From NCBI GenBank assembly GCA_963668365.1, contig OY764266.1:1240001-1304000 (forward strand): 64,000 nt of DNA, read 5' to 3'. Positions 17,479 through 26,400 of this stretch are shown here, in pieces. A program made the translations under genes and the position numbers. Under the pieces are notes generated by a model. That model saw nothing but the letters and a program-made list of their open reading frames with translations. It searched no databases and was not told the origin of the DNA. Positions within the stretch are counted from its first letter, which is position 1. Each line of letters begins with the position of its first letter. Source of the DNA: VXNE01 sp963668365. Lineage in GTDB: Bacteria; Pseudomonadota; Gammaproteobacteria; Pseudomonadales; Azotimanducaceae.

Positions 17479-18902
17479 CAGGTCACTTCTCCTTCGCCGG
17501 GATGGGATGCAACTCGCGTAAAGGGACTTACCGGATCCGGGAAGGACCACCGTACCCAATTCCACTGGAACATGTCCTTCGTCGCATCGTTCCAGCCGAT
17601 CAGACGCGCCTTCATTTGTTCGAGGACATCTGCATGTCCGGGATCCTCGCTGAGGTTATTCATCTCCGCGGGATCCGCCTCCAGATCGTAGAGTTCGTCC
17701 AGATCGTGGGGTATGTACACATACTTCCAGCGTTCGGTGCGAACCATCCGCTGGGTGCTGTAGCCCCAGACTTCGCCATGGCTTTCGCAATAGACGCTGT
17801 CCGGCCAGCCGGCGGGCCTTTCGCCATGAACCAGCGGCACCAGGCTCTTCGCGTCGAGTTCCTCCGGGATTTCCCCTTCGCCCCATTCGATAAACGTGGG
17901 CATCAGATCCATCAGGCGAACGAATTCCGGCACCTGTCGGGCCTCGACCCCCGGGATCCTTGCCAGCAGCGGGATGCGAAAGACCTCGTCGTACATGGTC
18001 CCGGACTTTTCGAAATGCTTGTGGCTGCCCGTGGCGTCGCCGTGGTCCGTGGAAAACACGAAAATCGTGTCGTCCTCGATTCCACATTCCCGGATGGCAT
18101 CCAGCACGCGCCCCACGCAGTCATCGATCAGGGTGACGTCACCGTAGTACTTGGCAACCACGTTCCGCCACCAGGACCAGTCCTTGTCCTCGAGATTCCA
18201 TTCCCGGTGCTTGCGCAGGTGCGCCGCGGGCTTGCCCTCGAATGTCTCGTCGAAGTTCGGCCAGGGCGGAATGGATTCCGGGTCGTACATCGAGGCGTAG
18301 GGTTCGGGAACGATATTCGGGAAATGGGGCGCCACGTCGTCGATGCGCAGGAAGAACGGCTGGTCTCCCCGGGCTCTCTCTCGCAGCATTTCCAGGCCGA
18401 CATTGGTCACCTGCCAGGTCTTGCCCTCTTCGTGGGAATGGGGATTGGTGCCGGCAACCGCGAAATCGCTCCCGGGAAATCCGATCGTTGATTCCGTGCC
18501 GGGAACGACTCCCCAGGCCCCGCGTCCCTGCCTGTGGCGGTCGAAGCCGAATTCCTCCGGCCCCAGGTCTTGATGTACATGCCACTTGCCCGCATAGTCC
18601 AGCGCGTATCCCGCCTTTTTCAAACGGTCACTGAAAGTGGGAGTGTCGGTGGAAAGTCCCCGGCACCAGGCGGGTGCGATGTGGGTATTGATCATCACCC
18701 CGTGATTGTGGGGGTAAAGCCCCGACATCAGGGAAGCGCGCGAGGGCGAACATACCGGGCTGACCGTGTAGGCCTGGTCGAACCGCGTGCCTTCGGCGGC
18801 GAGCCTGTCCAGGTTGGGGGTCTTGCAGATCTCGTTTCCGTAGCAGCCCAGCGCATCGCGCCTCAACTGGTCGGTCATGAACAGGACTATGTTTGGCGGC
18901 AT
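17478..18902 (-). CDS. sulfatase (type I, formylglycine-dependent)
   Basis: 474-residue sulfatase. The metal-binding start is NIVLFMTDQLRRDAL, and the formylglycine motif is intact as VCSPSRASLMSG. Other active-site segments are YAGKWHVH and FSTDHGDATGSHKHFEKSG. No signal peptide precedes the core, so it is probably cytoplasmic. This differs from the downstream secreted copy, to which it is coupled by a TGATG overlap. It would hydrolyse a sulfate ester, probably from a small molecule or imported oligosaccharide. The Cys must be matured by a formylglycine-generating enzyme or anaerobic maturase, not encoded in this window. Confidence 0.9.
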   Translation of the reverse strand: MPPNIVLFMTDQLRRDALGCYGNEICKTPNLDRLAAEGTRFDQAYTVSPVCSPSRASLMSGLYPHNHGVMINTHIAPAWCRGLSTDTPTFSDRLKKAGYALDYAGKWHVHQDLGPEEFGFDRHRQGRGAWGVVPGTESTIGFPGSDFAVAGTNPHSHEEGKTWQVTNVGLEMLRERARGDQPFFLRIDDVAPHFPNIVPEPYASMYDPESIPPWPNFDETFEGKPAAHLRKHREWNLEDKDWSWWRNVVAKYYGDVTLIDDCVGRVLDAIRECGIEDDTIFVFSTDHGDATGSHKHFEKSGTMYDEVFRIPLLARIPGVEARQVPEFVRLMDLMPTFIEWGEGEIPEELDAKSLVPLVHGERPAGWPDSVYCESHGEVWGYSTQRMVRTERWKYVYIPHDLDELYDLEADPAEMNNLSEDPGHADVLEQMKARLIGWNDATKDMFQWNWVRWSFPDPVSPFTRVASHPGEGEVT

Positions 18903-18929
18903 ATCGGGGTCCTTACAGCAGGGTAATCT

Positions 18930-19400
18930 TCATCGCGGCAGTCCTTTTTGCAGCCCGACCGTGATCGCCGCCACCTTTTCGCCGACGACGAACATGCACT
19001 CTTCGAACTTGGGCAGCCTGCGTTCGTTGAACGGTCTGCTGAACGCGAAGGGCTCTTTGGGCAACCCGATGAAAGTCTTGTCGAGTCTGTCATTGGAGTT
19101 GAGGTCGTGGTAGATGAAAGCGGCGTATTCGCCGGGTTCGAGTTCGAGGCGGGTCACCAGTGGACCGTCGTCCCGGCGTTCGGTGATGTCGACAGACCGC
19201 TCCCCGGCGAAGTTGTTGGAATTGCCGTCCAGCCAGTTGGTCGCATTGAAGACGATAATGTGCACCGTGCCCCTGTTCACCTCGATGTTGTCGACTGTGA
19301 CGGTGAGATCCGCGGCGAGTGCGGCGGAACCGAGGACGGAAATGCACGCGGTGACGACATTGGGGAATCCCCGACCCCAGCGTGATGTCCTTCGCTTCAT
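18930..19400 (-). CDS. DUF2141 domain-containing secreted protein
   Basis: 156-residue protein with a signal peptide (VVTACISVLGSAALA) followed by the DUF2141 fold: LTVTVDNIEVNRGTVHIIVF near the N-terminus, then GEYAAFIYHDLNSNDRLD and IGLPKEPFAFS, the two most conserved blocks. Family members are exported proteins of unknown function. AAGGAGGG sits seven bases ahead of ATG 19400. It is co-directional with the sulfatases downstream, with a 27-base gap, so possibly one transcript. Confidence 0.85.
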   Translation of the reverse strand: MKRRTSRWGRGFPNVVTACISVLGSAALAADLTVTVDNIEVNRGTVHIIVFNATNWLDGNSNNFAGERSVDITERRDDGPLVTRLELEPGEYAAFIYHDLNSNDRLDKTFIGLPKEPFAFSRPFNERRLPKFEECMFVVGEKVAAITVGLQKGLPR

Positions 19401-19414
19401 CGAACTTGCCCTCC

Positions 19415-19610
19415 TTATTGTGCTCCCGCGAGTTCGAGCAGATCTTCGAGCATGACGGTCACCTTGATCCCGTTGGGAGTTGCCAGGGAGTGTTTACCGA
19501 CAGGAAGCGTCTTGTCGTGTGTGGCGCCGGCGAGCGGGCGGTTGGGTGCCGCCGCTTTCCTTGTCCCACTGCCAGACCGGCGGGGGCGTATAGGGGAATG
19601 CGTCTGTCAT
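19415..19610 (-). pseudogene. relic of a YghU-family glutathione S-transferase (N-terminus)
   Basis: The minus strand from ATG 19610 reads MTDAFPYTPPPVWQWDKESG, the characteristic start of YghU-like glutathione transferases. After a frame change it reads AGATHDKTLPVGKH, then SLATPNGIKVTVMLEDLLEL, the thiol-binding segment. The expected HPLQLY between them is missing and the protein stops at 19415. The rest of the gene is gone. It is a decayed fragment, not an active gene. Confidence 0.8.
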
Positions 19611-19930
19611 GACTGTCTCTTGTCAGGTTCAAGTTGTGACCCGGGGCACAAAGCAGGTCCTGGTTGGAACGGCGCCTGTCGCTTCAATGATCCCACGACG
19701 CCGGTCGCTCAACGACCTGGGACCGAACTCAAGGTTCGGGCAAATCGATGTGGCTGGGCCAAGCGGAGCAAGTATCTGCGATTTTTTCCGGCAGCAACAC
19801 CCGTCGTGTTCCATGCCCCGCGTCTCCCGGGAACTTCTGAAGCGGTTTCGTGATCGACAATCAGGCCATGAGGTGACCGACAATGCGGGGCGCACCTTCA
19901 AATCCCATCGCGCCAGGCCCACGCAAATTC
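19611..19930. other. intergenic stretch without recognisable genes
   Basis: About 320 bases between the glutathione-transferase relic and the toxin-antitoxin promoter. Short open frames occur on both strands but none has recognisable similarity or a convincing ribosome site. Confidence 0.4.
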
Positions 19931-19961
19931 TGTTTACCGTTTTGGTAAACAAAAATATGAT
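19931..19961 (+). promoter_or_regulatory. promoter with overlapping palindromic operator of the TA operon
   Basis: A perfect inverted repeat TGTTTACC-GTTTT-GGTAAACA (19931-19951) overlaps a plausible -35 (TTTACC, 19933-19938). With 17-base spacing, a good -10 TATGAT follows at 19956-19961. Transcription would start about 19968, almost at the toxin GTG (19970), so the message may be leaderless. The palindrome suits autorepression by the XRE-type antitoxin. Confidence 0.6.
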
Positions 19962-19969
19962 AAGCTCCC

Positions 19970-20296
19970 GTGGACATCGACTTTGAAGACGACTACTTGG
20001 CACGGCTTTGTAACGATAGTCGGCTTGCCGCCCGCAGGCTGGGGACGAATAGTGCCCAAAGACTTCGCGCAAGACTCGCAGACCTCAAGGCGGCAGCCGT
20101 TGTCACTGAACTCGTGGCGGGAAGCCCTCACCCTTTGACGGGCGATCGCGTTGGACAGTTTTCACTGAGGTTGCACAGAGGACACAGGCTTGTGTTCCGA
20201 CCGGCCCATGACCCCGTTCCGATTCGGCCCGATGACGGCATTGACTGGAGCCGCGTCACAGCCGTGATCGTTGTAGAGATCGGTGACTACCACTAG
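19970..20296 (+). CDS. HigB-like (RelE-fold) toxin
   Basis: 108-residue protein of the RelE/HigB toxin superfamily. The start MDIDFEDDYLARL, the central LTGDRVGQFSLRLHRGHRLVF and the end VVEIGDYH match the host-inhibition toxins paired with HigA antitoxins; these are ribosome-dependent mRNA endonucleases. It starts at GTG with no visible ribosome site, consistent with leaderless expression. The TAG stop is formed at the very edge of the MITE-like element inserted between toxin and antitoxin. The segment PVPIRPDDGIDWSRV before the last strand is a plausible loop. Confidence 0.75.
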   Translation: MDIDFEDDYLARLCNDSRLAARRLGTNSAQRLRARLADLKAAAVVTELVAGSPHPLTGDRVGQFSLRLHRGHRLVFRPAHDPVPIRPDDGIDWSRVTAVIVVEIGDYH

Positions 20297-20590
20297 TGTC
20301 GTGTCACACGCGTTATGGCGCTTCAGAGTTCGCCATGCGCGTCAATGCAAGGCGTGGTCCGCAGTGAATATCTGGCATATTCGCAAGGGCCACAACGCCG
20401 CAGTGGCGTGCATGGCGATCTCCCGAAGGGCGCGCCCCGGGAGCGCGAGGGGTACCCTCGCATGAAGACTGCGGCCTGTGGCGGTGTTGCGCCCCTTGGA
20501 AATGGAGCCGACCATTCCCTGCGGGGACGCGCCTTGCCACAGACCCCGTGGGACGTGCTGAAGCGACATAACGCGTGTGACACGACACTA
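20294..20590. mobile_element. MITE-like element with 34-bp terminal inverted repeats
   Basis: An element of about 0.3 kb bounded by inverted repeats: 20293-20326 reads CTAGTGTCGTGTCACACG and on; 20558-20591 is its reverse complement with one mismatch in 34 positions. The outermost TA on each side fits the TA target duplication of IS630/Tc1-mariner-type elements. It contains no transposase frame and is therefore non-autonomous. It lies between the HigB-like and HigA-like genes; its left edge supplies the toxin stop codon. It carries a GC-rich palindromic motif also seen in the dioxygenase gene near 55.4 kb. Confidence 0.8.
20436..20467 (+). repeat. REP-like palindromic motif inside the MITE-like element
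   Basis: The segment contains GGGAGCGCGAGGGG-TA-CCCTCGCATGAAG, with arms GCGAGGG and CCCTCGC. Nearly the same motif occurs twice at 55424-55512 (GGGGAGCGCGAGGGGG then TTCCCCTCGCAAGAAG). This is a dispersed palindromic repeat seen in two unrelated contexts in this window. Confidence 0.6.
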
Positions 20591-20615
20591 GGGACAATTG
20601 CTAGGGAAAGATGCA

Positions 20616-21704
20616 ATGAGCGAGGCGGTGACGATGTCCTTTAGCCCTGATTGGGTCTCACCTCCCGGAGATACCATCGCCGACCTGTTGGAGGAGCGAA
20701 GCTGGACGCAGGCTGAGCTCGCAATTCGGCTTGGCGCTTCCAGGAAGTTCGTCAATCAACTCCTATCGGGCGAAGCGTCGATTAACGAAGCAACTGCGCT
20801 AAAACTCGAGCGGGTGCTTGGTAGCACGATCCAATTCTGGCTGAATCGTGAAGCTGAGTATCGCGCTGCCTTGGCGAAGCGACGGGAAATCGAAACGCTC
20901 CGAAATGAAATTACGTGGCTGGATGAAGTTCCAGTGGCGGCGATGAGGAGAATGGGGTGGATCGGACCGCAACGTGACAAGGTAGAGACGGTCAGCGAGT
21001 GCTTGAGGTTCTTTAGTGTTGGTTCCGTGGAAGCCTGGAGGGCCTGGGCAAGCGGACTCAAGCTGACGGCCTATCGGATGTCGGACAGGGCCGGTCCCAA
21101 CTTAGGTGCGATTGCGGCTTGGTTGAGGCACGGAGAGTTACAGGCCGAAAGGATTGATTGCGCGTCCTATTCGCCGGATGCGTTTCGGTCGCGGCTACTG
21201 GAGCTTCGGGCTCATACGCTCGAAACAGATCCAGAGGTCTTTGTGCCGCGTTTGCAGGGCTTGTGTGCGGGCGCGGGGGTTGCGGTGGTCCTGGCGCCAA
21301 CTCCGAACGGATGTCCTGCGAGTGGCGCTACAAGGTGGCTTTCACCACAGAAGGCTCTGCTGATGTTGAGCTTGCGTTACAAGTCCAACGACCAGTTGTG
21401 GTTTTCCCTGTTCCACGAAGCGGGCCACATTCTTCGTCATGGCAAGAAAGAGATATTCCTGGAGTTCGATCACGGAGACCGGCAGGCGGAGGAGGCGGAA
21501 GCAGATCGTTTTGCGGCCAATTTGCTAATCCCACCAGAACATCATCAAGAACTCTTCGGCTTGGGACCGAACAAGCGGAAAGTCGTGGCTTTCGCCGAGA
21601 AGGTTGGTGTCGCGCCGGGGATTGTCGTTGGCCGTTTGCAGCACGAAGGTCTTGTGCCCTACACGCACCTGAACGGCCTCAAGGTCAGGTACACTTGGCA
21701 ATGA
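20616..21704 (+). CDS. HigA-type XRE antitoxin fused to ImmA/IrrE-like metallopeptidase domain
   Basis: 362 residues from ATG 20616, chosen over TTG 20598 because AGGGAAAG lies just upstream. The N-terminal XRE helix-turn-helix resembles HigA (DTIADLLEERSWTQAELAIR, then VNQLLSGEASINEATALKLE). The C-terminal half has the ImmA/IrrE zinc-peptidase motif LFHEAGHILRH with a downstream Glu-rich AEEAEADRFAANLLIP, the usual third ligand region. It is the likely antitoxin and regulator for the upstream HigB-like toxin, from which it is separated by the MITE-like insertion. It may be transcribed through the element or from a promoter within it. Confidence 0.85.
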   Translation: MSEAVTMSFSPDWVSPPGDTIADLLEERSWTQAELAIRLGASRKFVNQLLSGEASINEATALKLERVLGSTIQFWLNREAEYRAALAKRREIETLRNEITWLDEVPVAAMRRMGWIGPQRDKVETVSECLRFFSVGSVEAWRAWASGLKLTAYRMSDRAGPNLGAIAAWLRHGELQAERIDCASYSPDAFRSRLLELRAHTLETDPEVFVPRLQGLCAGAGVAVVLAPTPNGCPASGATRWLSPQKALLMLSLRYKSNDQLWFSLFHEAGHILRHGKKEIFLEFDHGDRQAEEAEADRFAANLLIPPEHHQELFGLGPNKRKVVAFAEKVGVAPGIVVGRLQHEGLVPYTHLNGLKVRYTWQ

Positions 21705-21847
21705 AATCCTTCGAAGTCGGGACTCGAGAGAGCCAAAGGGTGCCGACGCCGTTTCGATCACAGATGGGCGACGCCGTGCGTGCAAAGCTCGCAGATCTTG
21801 ATCTTAGCGAAGAGACCATGCCCGATGCCGTTGCTTGGGTGCGGTGA
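21701..21847 (+). CDS. small hypothetical protein coupled to the antitoxin gene
   Basis: A 48-residue frame beginning at the ATG that overlaps the antitoxin stop by four bases (ATGA) and ending in LSEETMPDAVAWVR. The C-terminal pattern is common in small antitoxin-like and regulator proteins, but I do not recognise the family. The overlap is the main support that it is translated. Confidence 0.45.
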   Translation: MKSFEVGTRESQRVPTPFRSQMGDAVRAKLADLDLSEETMPDAVAWVR

Positions 21848-21993
21848 GCGGAAACGAGGCAAATGCTCACGTCTAATGACGAGTGAGCGGTGCACAGCAC
21901 GTCGACCCGCAACTTGAACCCGCCACGCGACGGATCCTGCCCCTTGGCGTGCGCTCAATTTCTGATCTTCCGGCATGTGTATGATTACGGCGT

Positions 21994-22263
21994 ATGCCCT
22001 CGCACGAGTGGAGCAAGTCCGAGGTGGAGGCCACTGTCCAGGACTACCTGGACATGCTCTCGTGTGAGCTGCGCCGCGAACCTTTCAACAAGGCTGCGCA
22101 CAACCGCGCGCTTCGCGAAACGCTGGACGGTCGCTCGCGTGGTGCGGTCGAGCGAAAGCATCAGAACATCAGCGCGGTCCTGATCGGTTTCGGGTTCCCC
22201 TCCATCGACGGCTACAAGCCGCTCAGAAATGTGCAGCCTGTTAGCTATCGGGCGCATCTGTAG
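21994..22263 (+). pseudogene. N-terminal stub of a DUF3883/HNH-type defence protein
   Basis: 89 codons from ATG 21994 read WSKSEVEATVQDYLDMLSCE, then GRSRGAVERKHQNISAVLIG and GYKPLRNVQP. This is the conserved N-terminal module placed ahead of HNH-endonuclease or DUF3883 domains in larger defence-associated proteins. The expected large C-terminal part is absent and the frame ends shortly after GYKP. It is therefore a truncated remnant, or at best a free-standing module. Confidence 0.6.
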
Positions 22264-22363
22264 CGGAAGACAGCGGGCGCGTTCCCGTCGTGGCATCGCG
22301 GCTTCTCCCGAGTGCCCGTTGAAGCTTCCGGTCGATATCGGCGTACCATAGGTGGACTTGGGT

Positions 22364-23455
22364 ATGGAGGTTGGCGTGCGTGGGGCCAGGTCCTGGGTAG
22401 TGATACTCCTCCTTGGCGCGGCTTGTAGCGATGAAGATCCCGCGGATTCGTCTCGGGGCGGGTTTGGCGGGGCTCCGCTGGTGGTTACCGAAACGGCAGC
22501 GGTCCGCTCCATAGCGGACATCGTCGAGGCGATCGGCACGACGCAGGCGAACGAGTCCGTGACCATTACCGCGAAAGTCACCGATTCGATCCGACACGTT
22601 CGCTTCGACGACGGCGACTTCGTCCAGGAAGGCGATGTCCTGGTCGAGCTTACCAACGAAGAGCAGACCGCCTTGTTACAGGAGGAGGAAGCCGTCAGGC
22701 AGGACGCCCAGAACCGGTACGATCGGCTGAAGAACCTTCTCGAACAGCGCAGCATCCCCGTATCCGACGTGGACGAGGCCCAGTCCCGGCTGTCCGAGGC
22801 GCGGGCTCGTTACCAGGCCCTCGTCGCGCGTCTGGACGACCGACTGATCCGTGCCCCCTTCACGGGCCTGCTTGGTTTCCGTGAGGTGAGTGCCGGAACG
22901 CTCATTACCCCGGGTACGTCCATCACGACCCTGGACGATATTTCGGTGATCAAGCTCGACTTTGCGTTGCCCGAGGTGCATCTGGGCGTCGTTCATCCGG
23001 GACTCTCGCTGACGGCCGCGAGCGCGGCGTTCCCCGGCCGGACCTTCGCCGCTACGGTTCGGACGGTCGGCTCGCGAGTCAACCCGGTAACCCGGGCGGT
23101 GACCATACGGGCGCATATCGACAATCTGGATGCGCTCTTGCGGCCGGGCATGTTGATGACGGTGAAGCTGACCACTGCGAGTCGCGACGCCCTGATGGTG
23201 CCCGAGACGGCCTTGTTGCAGCGCGGCATGGAGACGTTCGTCTACGCGGTGACGGATGGACGCGCGGCGATGACGACGATCGACCTCGGCATCCGCCGCG
23301 ATGGCTGGGCGGAAGCGCGTACGGGCATCGCGCCGGGCCAGGAAGTGGTCGTCGAGGGTGTCATGAAGGTTCGGGACGGTGGCCCGGTGCGCCGTGCCGG
23401 ACCGGGCGAGGCGAATCCCGGCGGCGCTCCGCGGGCGAGCGTCGGATCAGGCTAG
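22364..23455 (+). CDS. RND efflux periplasmic adaptor (membrane fusion protein)
   Basis: 363 residues from ATG 22364 (an in-frame GTG lies 12 bases upstream). A hydrophobic start ending LLLGAACS suggests a lipoprotein, although the lipobox is imperfect. The HlyD-type layout follows: a lipoyl half (VTDSIRHVRFDDGDFVQEGD), an alpha-hairpin (EEQTALLQEEEAVRQDAQNR to about residue 150), the second lipoyl half (DDRLIRAPFTGLLGFREVSAG), a beta-barrel and a membrane-proximal domain. It links the inner-membrane pump encoded four bases downstream to an outer-membrane channel. No TolC-like gene is in the window. Confidence 0.93.
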   Translation: MEVGVRGARSWVVILLLGAACSDEDPADSSRGGFGGAPLVVTETAAVRSIADIVEAIGTTQANESVTITAKVTDSIRHVRFDDGDFVQEGDVLVELTNEEQTALLQEEEAVRQDAQNRYDRLKNLLEQRSIPVSDVDEAQSRLSEARARYQALVARLDDRLIRAPFTGLLGFREVSAGTLITPGTSITTLDDISVIKLDFALPEVHLGVVHPGLSLTAASAAFPGRTFAATVRTVGSRVNPVTRAVTIRAHIDNLDALLRPGMLMTVKLTTASRDALMVPETALLQRGMETFVYAVTDGRAAMTTIDLGIRRDGWAEARTGIAPGQEVVVEGVMKVRDGGPVRRAGPGEANPGGAPRASVGSG

Positions 23456-23459
23456 AGCC

Positions 23460-26400
23460 ATGTGGTTGTCCGACACGTCCGTCAAGCGACCGGTATTTGC
23501 CACCGTCATCAGCCTGGCCCTGGTGGCCTTCGGCGTCCTTTCGTTCAACCTCCTGCCGCTGCGGGAATATCCGGACGTGACGCCGCCGGTCATTTCCATC
23601 AGCACCTCCTATCCCGGTGCGTCGTCGGACGTCATTGAAAGCCGGGTCACCACGGTCATCGAGGATCAGATCAGCGGCATCGAAGGCGTAAAGGCATTGC
23701 GTTCGTCGAGTACCGACGGCAGCTCGCGCATCAACCTGGAGTTCGACCTCGACCGCGATATCGACTCCGCCGCGAACGATGTCCGCGACCGGATCTCGCG
23801 GGCCGTGCGCTGGTTGCCCGAGGACGTGCGTCCGCCGGAGATCCGCAAACAGGACTCCGATGCACGCCCGGCCATGTACATCAACGTGCGGAGTTCGGTG
23901 CTGAACCGGATGGAACTGACCGACTACACCGAGCGCTACATCGCCGATCGCTTCGCGGCGATTCCCGGCGTTGCCAATGCCGGCGTACGCGGGGCCCGTC
24001 CGGCAATGCGGATCTGGGTGGACCGGCTGGCACTCGCGGCCCGGAACCTCACCGTCACCGACATTGAGTCGGCATTGCGCCGGGAAAACCTGGAACTCCC
24101 GGCGGGCCGTCTCGAGACCGCAGATCGGGAACTCACGGTTCGGCTCGCGCGCGGCTACGAGTCCGCCGAGGACTTCCGCGAGTTGGTGGTCGCGCGAGGG
24201 GAGGACGGTCACCTGGTGCGTCTGGGCGAGGTTGCGACCGTCGAGGTGGCGCCCCTGGACCACCGCTCGATCTTCCGCGCGAACGGCCTGCCGACGGTCA
24301 GCATCGGAATCATCAAGCAGTCGAAGGCGAATACGCTCGAGACGCTGGAGCAGGTGGGGGCCGAGATCGACAAGATCAACGACGCGATTCCGGACCACAT
24401 GCACGTCTCGAAGGGATCCGACGACTCGGTGTTCATCCGCGCGGCGATCAACTCGGTCTACCGCACCATCGCCGTCACCACCGTGCTGGTGAGCCTGGTC
24501 ATCCTCGTGTTCCTGGGCTCTATCCGGACCATGGCGATACCGGTTGTCACGATCCCGGTGTGCCTCGTCTCGGCCTTCATCGCCCTGGCGGCATTCGGGT
24601 TCACCGTGAACCTGATCACCCTGCTCGCCCTCGTGCTGTCCATCGGGCTCGTGGTGGACGACGCCATCGTCGTGCTGGAGAACATCCATCGGCGAATCGA
24701 CGAGGGGGAGACGCCCCTGGTCGCCGCGTACAACGGGACGCGGCAGGTCGGTTTCGCGGTGATCGCGACAACCGCGGTGTTGGTGGCCGTGTTCACGCCG
24801 ATCATGTTCCTCACCGACAACATCGGCGTCATCTTCGGTGAACTGGCGGTGACCATTGCCGCGGCGGTGGTGTTCTCAAGTGTCCTCGCGCTGTCGCTGA
24901 CCCCGGTGATGTGCTCCAAGTTACTGCGCGCTTCGGGCCGCGAAAACCGGCTGACGCGGTGGATCGACGGCGGCTTCTCCCGGCTTAGACGCGGCTACAT
25001 CAGCGTCTTGCGCGTACTCATCCGGCAGCGCTGGGTGGCGGTGCTGGCGGCGGCCGGCACGTTGACCGGTGCCTGGTTCCTGCTCGAGGCGGTGCCGCGG
25101 GAGTACGTCCCGGTGGAAGACCAGGGCGCGTTCATGGCGATGTTCTCGGGGCCGGAGGGCATGGGCATCGAGCGCATGAAGCGCGAAGCCCTGAAACTCG
25201 AGGTTCCGGCCCGGCAGATGATCGACGAGGGCCTCGCGCAGGTCGTCGTGATGGCCGTTCCCGGGTGGGGCGGCAACTCGTCCAACAGCGGCGTGATCAT
25301 GGTCGTCCTGAAGCCGTGGGGCGAGCGCGAGATCAGCACCAGTGACGCCGCGGCGCGCGTCAACGCGGCGTGGCGGAACGTGCCCGACGTGCGCGCGTTC
25401 GCGTTCGTGCGTTCGGGCCTGTCCCGCATGGGCGGAGGCCGGCCCGTTCAGTTCGTGCTCGGCGGTCCCGACTACGAGACCCTCGCCGAATGGCGGGACC
25501 TCATCTTCGAGCGGGCGCGCGAGTTCCCGGGCCTTCAGCGCGTCGACAGCGACCTGAAGGAGACCCAGCCCCAGGCCGTGGTGCGAATCGACAAGAACCG
25601 CGCGGCCGCGCTTGGCGTCTCGGTCCAGAACATCGGCAGGACGCTTTCGACGATGATGAGCGAGCAGCGGATCACGACCTACGTCAAGGACGGCGAGGAG
25701 TACGACGTCATCCTGCAGGCCCGTGACGACCAGCGCGCGTCCGCCGAGGACCTCTCGAACATCTACGTGCGATCGGATTCCACGGGCGAGCTGATCCCCC
25801 TGGCCAACCTCATTCATGTCGACGAACGGGCCGGCCCCGGCTCGCTCAACCGCTACAACCGGCTGCGTGCCGTCACCATCACGGCAGGCCTGGCCCCGGG
25901 CACCGTCCTGGGCGAAGCGCTGGAGTTTCTGGAACAGGTCGTCCGGGAGTCGTTCCCGGACCAGGCGCGGATCGACTACCAGGGCGAATCCCTCGAATAC
26001 AAGGAGACGAGCGGCAGCCTGGCGTTCACCTTCGGCCTGGCGCTGCTCATCGTCTTCCTGGTGCTTGCCGCGCAGTTCGAGAGCTTCGTGCATCCGCTGG
26101 TCATCCTCGTCACGGTGCCGCTGGCGGTGGCGGGCGCGTTGCTCGGTCTCTACCTGACGGGACTGTCGATCAACATCTTCAGCCAGATCGGCATCGTCAT
26201 GCTGATCGGGATCGCCGCCAAGAACGGGGTCCTGATCGTCGAGTTCATCAACCAGATGCGCGATGCCGGCCGCGCGTTCGAAGAAGCGATCATCGAGGCG
26301 TCGGGCATTCGCCTGCGGCCCGTCGTCATGACCACGATCTCCACGATCATGGGCTCGATCCCGCTGATTCTCGCGACGGGGGCGGGCTCGGAAAGCCGCA

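Noticed and set aside
23361..24689. Long minus-strand frame of 442 codons over the RND pump
   Set aside because: It is a shadow of the GC-rich pump gene: composition is His/Arg/Asp-rich without recognisable motifs. The plus-strand pump is certain.
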